Of a stretch of 64,000 bases of DNA, positions 48,534 to 58,922 are shown in pieces (within the stretch, counting starts at the first letter, position 1; the number at the start of each line of letters is the position of its first letter). Source of the DNA: Scytalidium lignicola. Lineage: Eukaryota; Ascomycota; Leotiomycetes. Made by a program: the position numbers and the translations under genes. The DNA is taken from contig NCSJ02000037.1 of the NCBI GenBank assembly GCA_002812745.2, positions 124,001-188,000 on the forward strand, given 5' to 3'. The notes under the pieces are model-generated. The model ran no database searches, was not told the DNA's origin, and saw only the letters and a program-made list of their open reading frames with translations.

Positions 48534-49097
48534 ATGATTTTCGAAAGAATCGTCGTCATTGGTAAATCTGGTTCAGGGAAGACAACTCTAGCCACAACAC
48601 TCGCCAAGAAACTCGAGCTCTCTCACATCGAGCTAGATGCTATCAGCTGGCAGGAGAACTGGGTCCAACTTCCCAAGGACAAGATGCGAAAACGGGTCAA
48701 TGAAGCCATTCAAGCCAATGGCCTCTGGGTAGTGGACGGTAATTACAGCTTCGTACGAGATATCGTCTGGACACGCGCCGACACAGTGATATGGCTCGAC
48801 TATCCTCTTCGAGTAGCTCTCTGGCGACTCATATGTCGAACAATAAGTCGCTTAGTTCGACGAACGGAGCTTTGGAATGGGAATCGGGAGAGTGTTCGAC
48901 ATCATTTGACTTTTGATCCTGATGAAAACTTATTTCTGTGGGCTATTAGGACGCATTGGCAGCATCGAAGGGAATACCCGATGTTGTTGAAACAGTCGGA
49001 GTATAGTCATTTGAATGTTCTAAGATTTCGAACTCCGAAAGAGTTAGAGGCCTTTGTATGCGGGATAGGGAATTCAGAGCAGATGAGAGGGAAGTAG
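48534..49097 (+). CDS. P-loop adenylate-kinase-like protein (FlaR/topology-modulation type)
   Basis: Single exon, 187 aa, starting MIFERIVVIGKSGSGKTTLA. Walker A GKSGSGKT lies at residues 9-16. Next come HIELDAISWQENWVQLPKD, the DGNYSFVRDIVWTRADTVIWLDYP block with a Walker-B-like WLDYP, then an Arg-rich lid (LICRTISRLVRRTELWNGNRES) and the C-terminal RTHWQHRREYP and HLNVLRFRTPKELEAF. This order is typical of the small 'DNA topology modulation protein FlaR-like' P-loop family, which I know mostly from bacteria. The biochemical role is unproven (a nucleotide or small-molecule kinase fold). Absence of introns and the bacterial family suggest horizontal transfer, but fungal homologues do exist. 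Intact; ATG 48534 is the first ATG next to the conserved start. Confidence 0.85.
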   Translation: MIFERIVVIGKSGSGKTTLATTLAKKLELSHIELDAISWQENWVQLPKDKMRKRVNEAIQANGLWVVDGNYSFVRDIVWTRADTVIWLDYPLRVALWRLICRTISRLVRRTELWNGNRESVRHHLTFDPDENLFLWAIRTHWQHRREYPMLLKQSEYSHLNVLRFRTPKELEAFVCGIGNSEQMRGK

Positions 49098-49203
49098 CAC
49101 AACGAAATACCTTCTTATAATATATGATTGGAACATGTGGATTTCTTAATAGTTCTTCCTTACAAACATTTTGAGGGCCATATAAATCTCAAAATATTTC
49201 TTT

Positions 49204-50291
49204 CTACAATTTAGAGATTGCCATCGCCAGCCTGGCCATCTCCTCCCTTGGATCAACAAGGTCCTCCTCACTTATCCCAAGTAATTCATTATCCACCTTC
49301 CTCCACACCGTTAACCATCCAAAGAACAGTACCTGGGGAACAGAACCAAATTCTGGTCCTCCAAAATGTCCCTCTCGGATCCTCTCTTCCGCAAGATCCT
49401 TTTGCTCAATAATTGAGAACGATTTTCTCGTCCATTTTTTTTTTNGCCGAACTCTTTCTACCACAGCCAGTAGGTCACGTTGGGTAGTTACCCCATCTGC
49501 TACATAGAGTAGACAGTTCTTTGTCTCGGGGAAATTTAAGAGCAATCCGGCTACAGCTGCACCTAGAGTCTTGATTGAAGTAGTAGAAAACGGATGCATT
49601 CCTTTATCGGGTAGTATGGCTTCCTCTTTGTCAAAATTAAAATTCATAGCTCCTACTCTCATTGCTTTACACAGTCAGTTAAAACACTGTTATATCACAA
49701 GAGATAGGCTTACCGGAAGATATGATAACTCCGGCATACAGAAGAGCATATGAAATCTTTCCTTCTGCCGCCCTCGTAAAGAGATAATTATGCACTACAC
49801 ATTTCGCACCTATAACACCAGTCGGTGGAAGCGTAGCTGGACCAATATGACTTGACGTAGCGCCATTCCCACCAGCAATATCCGGCGCCCATTCAGAGGG
49901 CACAAACAGTTTTACGCCAGCCTCAATGGCAGCATCGATCAAAGCAAGTTAGATAGTGTCTAACCCAATGAAAGGCTGTAATTTGGTAAACACAACAACG
50001 GCATCTTGTCCGTGAAGAGCATCTACCAGGGATGATGGATTTCCAAAATCAATATGGACCATTTCGATACCTGGAGGAAGTTTCCTGGCTTTGTCGAGAG
50101 TGCTAGTGCAGAGCATTAATTTAACATTGAACTTTCCTGATGCAACAACGCCTTCGACAGTTGGAAGACCATTGTTTCCCGTCTATTGAATATGTATTAG
50201 TACAAATACAATAAGCACTTTTGCTTGTTCACAAAGGTCTACTTACTCCAAACCAAGCTACATTAACTTTATAATATTCAAAGTTTAACAT
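49204..50291 (-). pseudogene. NmrA-like / isoflavone-reductase-like protein with one nonsense codon
   Basis: Three exons (50291-50247, 50182-49714, 49664-49204) splice cleanly to 325 codons. This is an NAD(P)-binding Rossmann protein of the NmrA/isoflavone reductase family: VNVAWFGTGNNGLPTVEGVV (GxxGxxG across the first splice), GQDAVVVFTKLQPF, LIDAAIEAGVKLFVPSEW, NYLFTRAAEGKISYALLYAG and a helical C-terminus to SKL. A TAA at 49951-49949 sits between GLDTI and LALIDAAIEAG; a CAA-to-TAA change is the simple explanation. No donor/acceptor pair could remove it. An N lies in an A run at 49445. The final SKL could act as a peroxisomal signal, which may be chance. Otherwise the gene is complete, so decay is recent. 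Confidence 0.82.
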
Positions 50292-50495
50292 GAAGGATAT
50301 TTAGCCTTTATTAACTTTAAAAATGTGTTTTACTAAATGTTGTTAATTCCGAACTTTGGTTGTAGTATGATCATATACAGGCTTTCTAGTGTTAGAAAAT
50401 AATCCATTTGTTTCTTAGATATTACTCTGCTAAATCACGAAATGATCAAATCAAACCGAGCCTATCTTGAGAGCACTTTGAGGTAGTTAAGCCAC

Positions 50496-52251
50496 CTAGG
50501 GCCAATCTCCAGATCCAAGATCCGTCCCTCTTCCACATTTCTTATCTTCCATGATTTGATCAATACTCCAGGGTTCATATTTGTATCCTGGAGGGTAGTT
50601 TGGAGGAATACTTTCGTCTGCGTCGAATGGAATGTGCTTCTTCATTGACTCCAACACCTTTGCGTAGTTCTCCTCGGCATAAACCTCAGGGTCGTGATCA
50701 AAAACCCACTTCGGATGACGAGGCAGAGACTTTTTCGGATCAAGCTTCGCTTTATCCCAATTTGTCTCTTGAAGTAGCTCTGCGTTGGCAAAGCCGAGCT
50801 TTTGTGCGCAAGCGGTACGTAAATACCTGCGAAATCACAAATAGTCAGTGGGGATAAAACCACATGGGGATATCGAGGCTATGTACCGGAATCTGATGTG
50901 CGCTCTAATAGATTGTGAGATATTCTCCTTTCCTCCCTTTTGAAGGCATGTGGCAATAGACACTCCATCTTCAATTGCTTGAGTAGCACCGTTCCCAGAT
51001 GCGGGCAAGAAAGAGTGCGCACTGTCCCCAATTTGGACGACACGAGCACCTGGGGACGTCCAACTTGGTTGCGGGTCTCTCCAAAGTAGATTGAAATTGA
51101 TGATGGTTTTTGGTGGTGTGCATTTGATCAATTCCTTGAAAATAGGTGCCCACTGAGTGGGACCGTGGGATTTCTCCAAGTCCTCTAGCACCTCCGAGGC
51201 TTCAATGGTGTTGTTCCAGGACTCCTTTTCACTGCTGGTGGCCTTTGAACACGTCAGCGTAAATAATTTTAATGTTGTTGCCATTGATGCACACTAAAGA
51301 CCTTGGATTGAGAGACTCACATCATGATTCATAATCCAAATCATCACGTCAGGACGTGCAAGTGTGAGTGCATATGCAGATGGACTTGGATACAGTGACA
51401 GGTGAGAATTTGCTCCTATGCAATACAAGGCATCTAAACATGAAGGAGACTTACCCAAGAAAAGTCCGCACAATGGGAGATTTTCCATTAACTAAATGGA
51501 AAAATTCTCTCACTTCGGGATTTTGATCCAAGTGGTGCCTGGGAAAAGCCGCTCTCCACATTGCTCTGCCAGACGGAACGGCCCTTACTTGTCCCCCAAC
51601 CAGACTTTGAGATTTAGAGCCAACTCCATCTGCAGCAATGACAAGATCAGCTTCGAATCTGTTACCTTGTTTCGTAATGACTCCCCCTTGACCTGCCTCG
51701 GTGTCTTCAAAATATTCCACCACATGTTGATTGAACTCCACCTTAATCCCAATCTTTTCGACCTGATTGAGGAACATTTTATAGATGAGTGGCCGCATCT
51801 GAAATGTACCTGGAGGGGTTTCGGGATCTAAGCCTTGAGCACGCAGTCTGTCTGCTACTCTCATGGCTTTGACTATTACCTCTCCACTGTGCTTAAAGGT
51901 CTCTATGTAAGCATCGTGAAGGCAAATTGAATCAAATTCCTCTTTCATTTCTGGCCAATGCTTGAATATTCCAGTCGCACTGAACCCCATGAAGAACATG
52001 TCACCTTTAGTCCTCTCAGCAAATGTTTTCTTATTTTTAAGTCTAGAGGTTTCTGTGGTTCAAATACCTGCTGTGTTGACAGTGGAGTTACTCTCTAGGA
52101 TACGCACGCTCATTCCTTTTCGATGACACTCGAGAGCCGCTGATAGGCCGGCAAGTCCAGCGCCTACGATAATGATGTTGATGCCATTTGGAGGATATGG
52201 GTTAATTGGATTCGAATCCTTGGTCAATTCCGACTGAGAAATTGGTGTCAT
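50496..52251 (-). CDS. FAD-dependent monooxygenase, salicylate-hydroxylase-like, possibly frameshifted
   Basis: Five exons: 52251-52068, 52004-51455, 51415-51321, 51242-50887, 50826-50496. The flavoprotein hydroxylase pattern is clear: INIIIVGAGLAGLSAALECH (FAD GxGxxG), FEADLVIAADGVGSKSQ (DG motif), ARVVQIGDSAHSFLPASGNG (GD motif with PxxGqG), and a C-terminus with WVFDHDPEVYAEENY and YPPGYKYEPWS. It would hydroxylate an aromatic or polyketide-like substrate with NAD(P)H and O2. Total exon length is 1516 bases, one more than a whole number of codons. At the exon 2/intron 2 boundary, CTTGGGTAAGT carries one G too many for the phase of exon 3. An alternative acceptor 31 bases later restores the frame but deletes the conserved HxxxYP segment. 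So it is either a one-base frameshift, a base-calling error, or unusual splicing. Confidence 0.8.
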
Positions 52252-52985
52252 GATTGACCTGTGTTGATGCCAGGTAGAAAAGGTTTTGCGGTATTTTGAA
52301 GCTGATTTTGGTGTAAAGACTTGCAGGAGTCTCAAGCTGGAGAATTTTCATGAGCCTCTTTATATGATGCTAGCTTTGCATCTTATGGTCAAGTGCTGTC
52401 CTGTTTGGTTTAAGATTCGTGTTTAGGCTACGAATCTTGGGCCATTAACTCCATCTACGGAGTATCGGACGGACACCACGGGGGGCTCTTGCTTGTACGC
52501 TGGAAGAAGTACATCTCTAAAGGAGCACTCCTATTTGAACGGATAGGGAACAAATCTCTGACAAGACCCTGCTCCTAGCCACGTGAAAACCGAGGGGTCG
52601 ATCCCTCATCGGTGGTCCGGTTCTAGCACGATCGATATGTATTCGCAGAGTCATCAGTGCTTTGCAGCCAGAAAACGGGACGGACCCACGGCATGTGGGT
52701 GAAATAGCAAGCCGGACATTTTACCGACCCACACGCACTCCGAATGGGGTCTCCGTGAAAAAACAATGAAATTCTCCGTACTCGCTTCTAGATTTATTCA
52801 ACTTTGTCAGATATTAACTAATACGAAGTGGAATTGACGGCTGAATTCATTGTATGCTTGGATCATAGTAGCAATTACATAAAGCACACTTTCTGACAAA
52901 CTTCACTTTTTTTTTTGTTTTTGAACATTCAATAAAAGTTCTCTTCTTCAACGTCCTTATCGCACATTTTTTNATATTCTAAACG
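52252..52985. other. Divergent promoter region between the monooxygenase and the DUF1772 gene
   Basis: Shared upstream region of two divergent genes, T-rich near 52910 with an N at 52973. No other feature seen. Confidence 0.6.
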
Positions 52986-53567
52986 ATGGCGCTTGCATTG
53001 CAAAAAGTAATCATTGGAAGTAGTATTTCGTTCTCCTTCGTACTCTCTGGTATTTATAGTTTCTATGAAATCCATCAGTTAGCAGCTGTTCTGACTAATA
53101 TCTAGGCAATGCTATCACCCAATCTTTCATGACCATCCCAGCTCTTCTAGTGGACTTTCGCCCTGCCACCTCTCCCGACTATTCAGCGACGGCTACTCTT
53201 CTTGGTCGCCAATGGCACCATTTCTGGGTAGTCGGCAATCTCTTCTTCCGCCCAATCAGTATACTTGGGTTTATTGGCTATGCTTTTACTAGCTATTCTG
53301 CCTCGACCTCCCCTTCGACTTTCTCCGAAGAGAGGGGAAATTGGAGATTATTTGCACTAGCAGCACTCATGCATCTGACGGTTATTCTACATGCAGCCAC
53401 TGAATGATAAGTTGATGGCGTTGGATGAAAACAACTTGAAGGTGAAGAGACACAAGGGCGAACAAGTTCGAGCTGAGGAACTATTGAGAAAGTGGGGTAG
53501 ATGGAATCTTGTAAGGGTTGTTTGTCCTCTTATTGCCGGGTCTGTTGCGTTGTGGCAATCATTGTAA
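52986..53567 (+). pseudogene. DUF1772/anthrone-oxygenase-like membrane protein, frameshifted
   Basis: Exon 1 52986-53049 (MALALQKVIIGSSISFSFVL) joins exon 2 at 53106, reading NAITQSFMTIPALLVDF, ATLLGRQWHHFWVVGNLFFRP, then WRLFALAALMHLTVIL. This is the four-TM DUF1772 family, which includes anthrone oxygenases and tailoring proteins of polyketide clusters. At 53387-53391 the frame jumps by one: frame 1 continues HAATE and stops, while frame 2 gives MQPLNDKLMALDEN and a long intact C-terminus to 53567. Family members read HSxxNMQPLNxKL without a break, so a small indel has occurred, and a few residues around the catalytic-region His/Asn are missing. It is a pseudogene unless the base count is wrong. 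Confidence 0.77.
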
Positions 53568-54143
53568 CAGTTACGGCGAGCAATCACCAATAACTCGAGG
53601 ATGCTGCTCTGAGAAATGACAAAAGAAGATTAGTTAGATGGGAACTTGGTGCTTATTCATCTGTAATTACTAGTTACACCAGGGGGTGTCGTGGGACGGG
53701 CCACATTTAGCCCTGCATCCAGCGGCGCAGCACCCATGAGATTAAGGGACTGAGTAAAGTAAGCAACGTTATCTATCTAATTTGACTTCTTTAGCTGTTG
53801 GCTAAGCCATCTTTGTTAAAACCGTGAGATGGTTTCTATCCTCTGAAGAAGCTAACTTTGAGGGTCTTAAAGGTGCGCTTTCTAAATAGTATAGGTATGC
53901 ATAGGCAATAGTTGCTCTGCATAATATTTCTAGGTTATAGCATTACCATTAGGTATAACTTTTTACTCGTGAGGAAAGAGGGCCTGCTACTTAAGAATCC
54001 TAGTCTTAAATTTATTTCTTAACCTTTTGAGCTTTAAAGGCTTCCTAAGCCTTTGAATATAATTGTTTTTAATATTATAATAAGCACGTTGGGATCATAT
54101 CAAAAATAACTGCTGCTCCTTAAAGCTTTCATATTCTCATCTG
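53568..54143. other. Spacer
   Basis: AT-rich from 53900. No coding region or repeat recognised. Confidence 0.5.
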
Positions 54144-54593
54144 CTATTCGTCTCTGAACAGATTGACCTTCGTGACAGATAAAAGTTTCTCCTGGAACAG
54201 TTTTGCCCGTGCACTATCCACAAACTCCTTCTGCTCCACCACCTTGCAACCATCGTCTGACATCTTCAACATGATGATACACTCGTTCTCCCAAGATCCC
54301 AAGTTGATCAGCTCGCCAACCATCTTCGCATGAATTACAACCGAATTGCGCTCCTGATCCTCGAAAACTGACTGTGGGACCATGGTGAAAGTGCTGAAGA
54401 TCGATGCCATGCGTTCGGCATGCACTGCAAATGCCGTTTTATCACGAAGTGGCATTTCTAATAACTCGGGGAGGACTTTGTGTGTGAAAGAATCTGTAAG
54501 AGAGGCAAGGAGTGCTTCGACGTTGAGAATGCTATAGCTGTCGAGCAGTGCATATGCAGTCTTTATTCGAGTGGAGTCTTTCATGGTCGACAT
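54144..54593 (-). CDS. SnoaL-like / NTF2-fold protein
   Basis: Single exon, 149 aa, starting MSTMKDSTRIKTAYALLDSY. It has the compact alpha+beta cone of the SnoaL/NTF2 fold: an N-terminal helix pair (AYALLDSYSILNVEALLASL), TDSFTHKVLPELLEMPLRDK, then strands FSTFTMVPQSVFEDQERNSV, VVIHAKMVGEL, NECIIMLKMSDDG and KVVEQKEFVDSARA. Such proteins act as polyketide or meroterpenoid cyclases/isomerases or as accessory proteins in fungal clusters. Its neighbours (monooxygenase, DUF1772, NmrA, P450) fit a metabolite pathway. It is the only member of the group with an undamaged frame. The catalytic role is inferred from context only. Confidence 0.8.
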   Translation of the reverse strand: MSTMKDSTRIKTAYALLDSYSILNVEALLASLTDSFTHKVLPELLEMPLRDKTAFAVHAERMASIFSTFTMVPQSVFEDQERNSVVIHAKMVGELINLGSWENECIIMLKMSDDGCKVVEQKEFVDSARAKLFQEKLLSVTKVNLFRDE

Positions 54594-54980
54594 GATGCTA
54601 GATTTGGTGAAACTTCGGAGGAATCATATTTAAACCACAATTTGATCTACAGTCGAAGGCGTCTAATATATCTCTCTTTCTAGAGGCGGAGAAAAATGCA
54701 TGTGATCACGCAAGAGATTGAAATGACATGTCGACAGCTTAATGATTGCAAGGTGCCAAGATCATCGGAGTGACGGTGGGGGAAGAGGAAGTCCGGAGCC
54801 ACTCTAGGAGTCGATGTTGCTAGTCAATCTTGATTCCAGCACTGTGTTATCTCTATCTGTGTGCAAAGTTTAGGAGATAGGACACCGATAATCCGTAGAA
54901 TCTGTAAAGGATCTGAGGTGCATTTCGTTGCGCTGCAATCCATTTATCCGCCGTAGCCTCTATGCCATCACAACCGGCCA
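54594..54980. other. Divergent promoter region
   Basis: Upstream region shared by the SnoaL-like gene and the NmrA relic. No other feature seen. Confidence 0.5.
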
Positions 54981-55230
54981 TGCTCAAAAACTATCCTCGT
55001 AACCGGAGCGACTGGTAAGCAGGGTGGGGCCGTCGTTGAAGCGCTTTACTCACAAGCTACAACTGCCGATTTCATGGTTCTCGCCGTTACTCGCGATGTG
55101 GGTAGTTGCTTCTAGATCTCGTGGAAAAGTACCCGCACATAGAGCTCGTCCAGGACAACTTTGATGACACACTGAATCTCCTCCAGACCGCCAAAACACT
55201 CTTACGGACGCCAATATAGGGCCTTAGTAC
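54981..55230 (+). pseudogene. Second NmrA-like gene, N-terminal relic
   Basis: An ATG at 54980-54982 is followed, after a frame slip, by KTILVTGATGKQGGAVVEAL, the NmrA-family dinucleotide-binding start, and VLAVTRDV. After another slip, LLDLVEKYPHIELVQDNFDD gives the next conserved block. Several frame changes in 250 bp and no later conserved sequence show a dead gene. Possibly related weak remains (AENVNNGKWFDALG) occur near 55440-55485. It differs from the NmrA-like gene at 49.2 kb in its GATGKQGG motif. Confidence 0.75.
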
Positions 55231-55864
55231 TTGGAATATCAGACAAATCTACATCTACGAGTATATTCACCTTTAATTGTCCCATATAAAGTTAATGACT
55301 AACGATGAGGGTCTTGTCCTACAGTACAATTGAACGCTGATCAGAGACGTAAGCTCTGAACTCTATATATACCTAGCTTATAAAATGATTCGCCGACCTG
55401 AAGAACAGTCTACCCTAGTCAAGCAGACTAGTATATTTGCTGAGAATGTCAACAATGGCAAGTGGTTTGATGCCTTGGGTCACTGAATCTAGCCTAATAC
55501 CAAATACAAAAAATTGGACCCTGCTAGAGTATGTTGACCGATATCCCATCTTTCAAGGATCCCTCCCAAACTAGAATTACTTCAAATGAAATTTTATATG
55601 GTCCCTAAAGGTTAATGCCGGAAGGAAGTTTTACGGACCAACACCAACCTCCGAGTTGTGTCTCCGCTTCGAATGACGGGCCATCCCCATTCAAGTCCGA
55701 GTAGAGTTATCAAACTAAATTGTGATATTCTTTTTCTGCGCTGGTCAAGGTGGTGGAAATTTCAGAAGTGGCATCCCTTATTAATACCTCTTATTTTCTT
55801 GGACTGAAAGAATGCCCACTGGTCATTGTGTCTGTCCCTGGCGTTTGATCAACATCCTGTCACC
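55231..55864. other. Decayed region and promoter of the P450 gene
   Basis: May contain further degraded parts of the NmrA-like gene. Nothing can be annotated with confidence. Confidence 0.45.
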
Positions 55865-57640
55865 ATGCATTTGGTTATCTCTGTCATCGTCACAGCCTTT
55901 TCGCTGACTCTCACATATCTATCCTTTGTACAATCAAAACGACGGTCAGGAATACTCAAAGATGATCTTGATGACTTTCCTGGGCCGTATCTGTTGCCAT
56001 GGATTGGTCGAATTCATGATTTACCAATCAAGAAAATGTGGCTGAAGTTCAAGCAGTGGTCAGACGTATACGGCCCGATCTATAAAACAAAAATGCTTGG
56101 AGCAACTTTTCTCATCATCTCTGATGAAAAAATTGCCGAGGAGCTTCTCGTGAAGCGAGCCAAGATATATTCTGATAGACCTGAGATTCGCTCCCTTTTT
56201 GACCCAAAAAGTACATATGGTTCGATGGAATATCTTCCTCTCATGGGCAGGAATAGTAAGATCAAATCCAGAGGAAATATACACGTCTTTTCTAATCTGC
56301 GTCTCCTAGAATACTGGTCTCGACAGCGACGTTTCACGCACGCTTATCTTACGAAGGCAACTAACAACCAATACTACGGTGTCATGTTGTTTGAAGTAAA
56401 GAGGTTTCTCTATCGGCTGGTCAAAAACCCTGATGACTTTGGCTTCTTACTGGAGGACATGGCATCGAAGATTATGTGTCAACTCACTTGGGATGACACA
56501 AGCTTCAGTGCTGAGTACATAAAAAGTGCTTGGGGCCTTCTTACTCAAATATCACCGGCTGGACCTATCACTAATATCTTAACGCCATTGTGGGATCTTC
56601 CTCTATGGCTAAACCCCTGGAAACGCGCTGAGCGCAAGCGCCACAACGAGCAATAGGCCCTCTGGATGAAACTGTTCCTCGAAACGAGGGAAAAGATGAG
56701 AAGAGGTGAAGCGCGTCCTAGCTTTACTCGGACATATCTTTAAAGTGAAAATACGATAAACTTGTCTGGAGACTATGAAGCATCCTCTGTCATTGGTATG
56801 ATGGCCCTTGTGGGAATCTTTACCGTGGCCGGTCCGCTTTACTACTTTCTAATAGCGATGGTACTTCACGAAGACTGGCTTGTAAAGTGCCAGGAAGAGA
56901 TTGATAAGAACTGCAATGGGAGAATGCCAACTCTAGATGATTACCCGAACCTCCCGATCCTCAGGGCTTGTATACTGGAAACACTTCGATGGAAGCCAAA
57001 TGTTCCCACTGGTAAGAGATTCGAGATCACCTCCTCGTGGATAAGCCACTAATCACTACTCTAACAGGAGTTGCTCATGAATTGGAGGTCGATGATTTCT
57101 ACAAGGGCTTCTTCATTGCCAAAGGCACTCGCATTCTCCCGCTTGACTGGTACGATCACTCCTCACCGAGACTTGAAGCCTCGCTAATCTTTGTCTGATA
57201 GGGCATTTTTACGAAACCCAGAGAAATATCCTGATCCAGAAAACTACCACCCCGAGCGCTATCTTGAACCCAGCTGGCCAACCTATGGTGAGCCACTTAC
57301 GGTATACCCCACCATCAAGGGGCTCTCATCCTTTGGATACGGACAACGCACTTGCCTCGGACAATCTCTGACACAAGATGAACTTCTCGTTGCTTGTGGT
57401 GGTCTATGCTGGGGGTTTATCATGAGGAAGAAAATTGATCCTGTTACTGGACGGGAGATTGAAATTGATCTGCAGGCTTCGAATTCTCTTTTAATAATCA
57501 AACCTGACCCGTTTCAAATGGAATTTATGCCACGGACGGATGTTAGAAAGGCAGAAATGATCGCGCAATGGGAATTGGCAGAGAAGAAAGATTTGGAGGA
57601 GAGGGCTGCCTTTTTAAGTGATGCTGTAGCAGGCGAGTAG
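55865..57640 (+). pseudogene. Cytochrome P450, microsomal, two nonsense codons
   Basis: Four exons (55865-56255, 56310-57011, 57068-57149, 57202-57640) splice to 538 codons in phase. N-terminal anchor MHLVISVIVTAFSLTLTYLS, then FPGPYLLPWIGRIHDLP, the C-helix YWSRQRRFTHAYL, K-helix ETLRW (ExxR), NPEKYPDPENYHPERYL and the heme loop FGYGQRTCLG with its Cys ligand. Two in-frame stops lie close together before the I-helix: TAG 56654-56656 and TAA 56741-56743. There is no frameshift and no intron that would remove them. The I-helix GMMALVGIFTVAG lacks the usual AGxDT, as in some fungal oxidoreductase-like P450s. It resembles the group related to O-methylsterigmatocystin oxidoreductase (CYP64-like); the substrate is unknown. 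Recent pseudogene. Confidence 0.88.
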
Positions 57641-58655
57641 ATGGTAGGAGTTGAAGAACTCTCTATTAGACCGCGAACAAGCTTCTTTTTTTGAGTTAGA
57701 GGATGATATGATTTTCTCGCTGTTTCTAAAATCGTCTTTTGTGTTTCTGTTTTTTATTTATATCTAAACTCCATTTGATATGTATTCCATCTATAAGTCT
57801 CGATTTCCACTGACAACACTTATTTCTTGACTCCTGAGAGTTTCCCATACTGAGATACCGGAAAACTCATCTTCAAAAAGGCTCCTAAGATGTGTCTGGA
57901 GAGGGAGAGAAAAATCCTAGTGACGGCATGGTGGTTACTGGGACTTTCCAAGTTGTTTGTGGCCGTTTTTGGCACTCCAGGGACCTACCGTGAAAGCTAG
58001 GGCTGATACTTGAGCACTTTGAGCTCGAACTCATCAAACTCCAATAAAAAGTCTCTATGATGATGATGATGATAATGTGAATTAACGCCCAAGATAGGGC
58101 GGAGCCTATAGGCAGCTATCAAAGATCCGCTAAGCATGCTCTAGCAATACCCAAACTCGGTGCTGAGCCCTACACAGCAAAACACGCAGCAACCAACCGT
58201 CTCTTTATAGCGTTCTATATCCTTCATAATTGACTTCGCGTATCCTATCCCAATTCCGGAGCCTTCGACCAAAGTTTAAGACCTCTCTCTCCCATCACAA
58301 TTGATGAAAAGTATAACATCCTAGAACCGTCAGAAATAGCTAAACTACTCAAACACGGGCAGCCACGTGCGGTACCACTGCCACTGCCACTGTTCCATTA
58401 ATCCAGCTCTGTGTACTGTCTCCTATATCCATTAAAGGGATTAAGCGACTATTAAATACTCCGGATTACATGATGCTCTAAAGCTAGGGGAAGGCGAGTA
58501 GCGTTACACATTAATTTGGCACTGAGTGTAGAGTCTCCATTTGATTGTGGCTACCTTGCCATTATATCTTTCGCGTCTCCCCTTCAAGGCGTCATTTCTA
58601 CATAGACCATCATTATTTGATTTTCTTTTATCTTGGATTTTACAGAATATACGAC
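57641..58655. other. Intergenic region
   Basis: 3' flank of the P450 and unassigned sequence, including an ATG/GAT triplet repeat near 58059-58076. No gene supported. Confidence 0.5.
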
Positions 58656-58922
58656 ATGTTTCTCAAGAAACAGCTAGAATGTTATGGCTTCAAGTGCTTT
58701 TATAACCATTCGTCATCTCCGCCACCGTCAATCCCTCTTTCCTCTTCCTCGATGAGGGTAACCGACAAGCCCCTTCCTCCTCCACCATCTACCGCTACTC
58801 TCCATTCTTCAATGAGAAAATTAGAAAAGTCCCTTCCACCTCTGCCGTTGTCCACGACTGCTGTCTCCCTAGAGGAGAGAAACGCTGACAAGGGCCTTTC
58901 TCCTCTGCCGTCTGCTACCTAG
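58656..58922 (+). CDS. Possible small Pro/Ser-rich protein with internal repeats
   Basis: 88 codons starting MFLKKQLECYGFKCFYNHSS. The rest is made of about three imperfect ~21-residue units with the pattern SSSMRVTDKPLPPPPST, SSMRKLEKSLPPLPLST and LEERNADKGLSPLPSAT, i.e. a charged segment followed by a Pro-rich segment. No family recognised and no splice evidence. Repetition with conserved phase argues for translation at some point, but the frame is short and the gene call is weak. Confidence 0.32.
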   Translation: MFLKKQLECYGFKCFYNHSSSPPPSIPLSSSSMRVTDKPLPPPPSTATLHSSMRKLEKSLPPLPLSTTAVSLEERNADKGLSPLPSAT

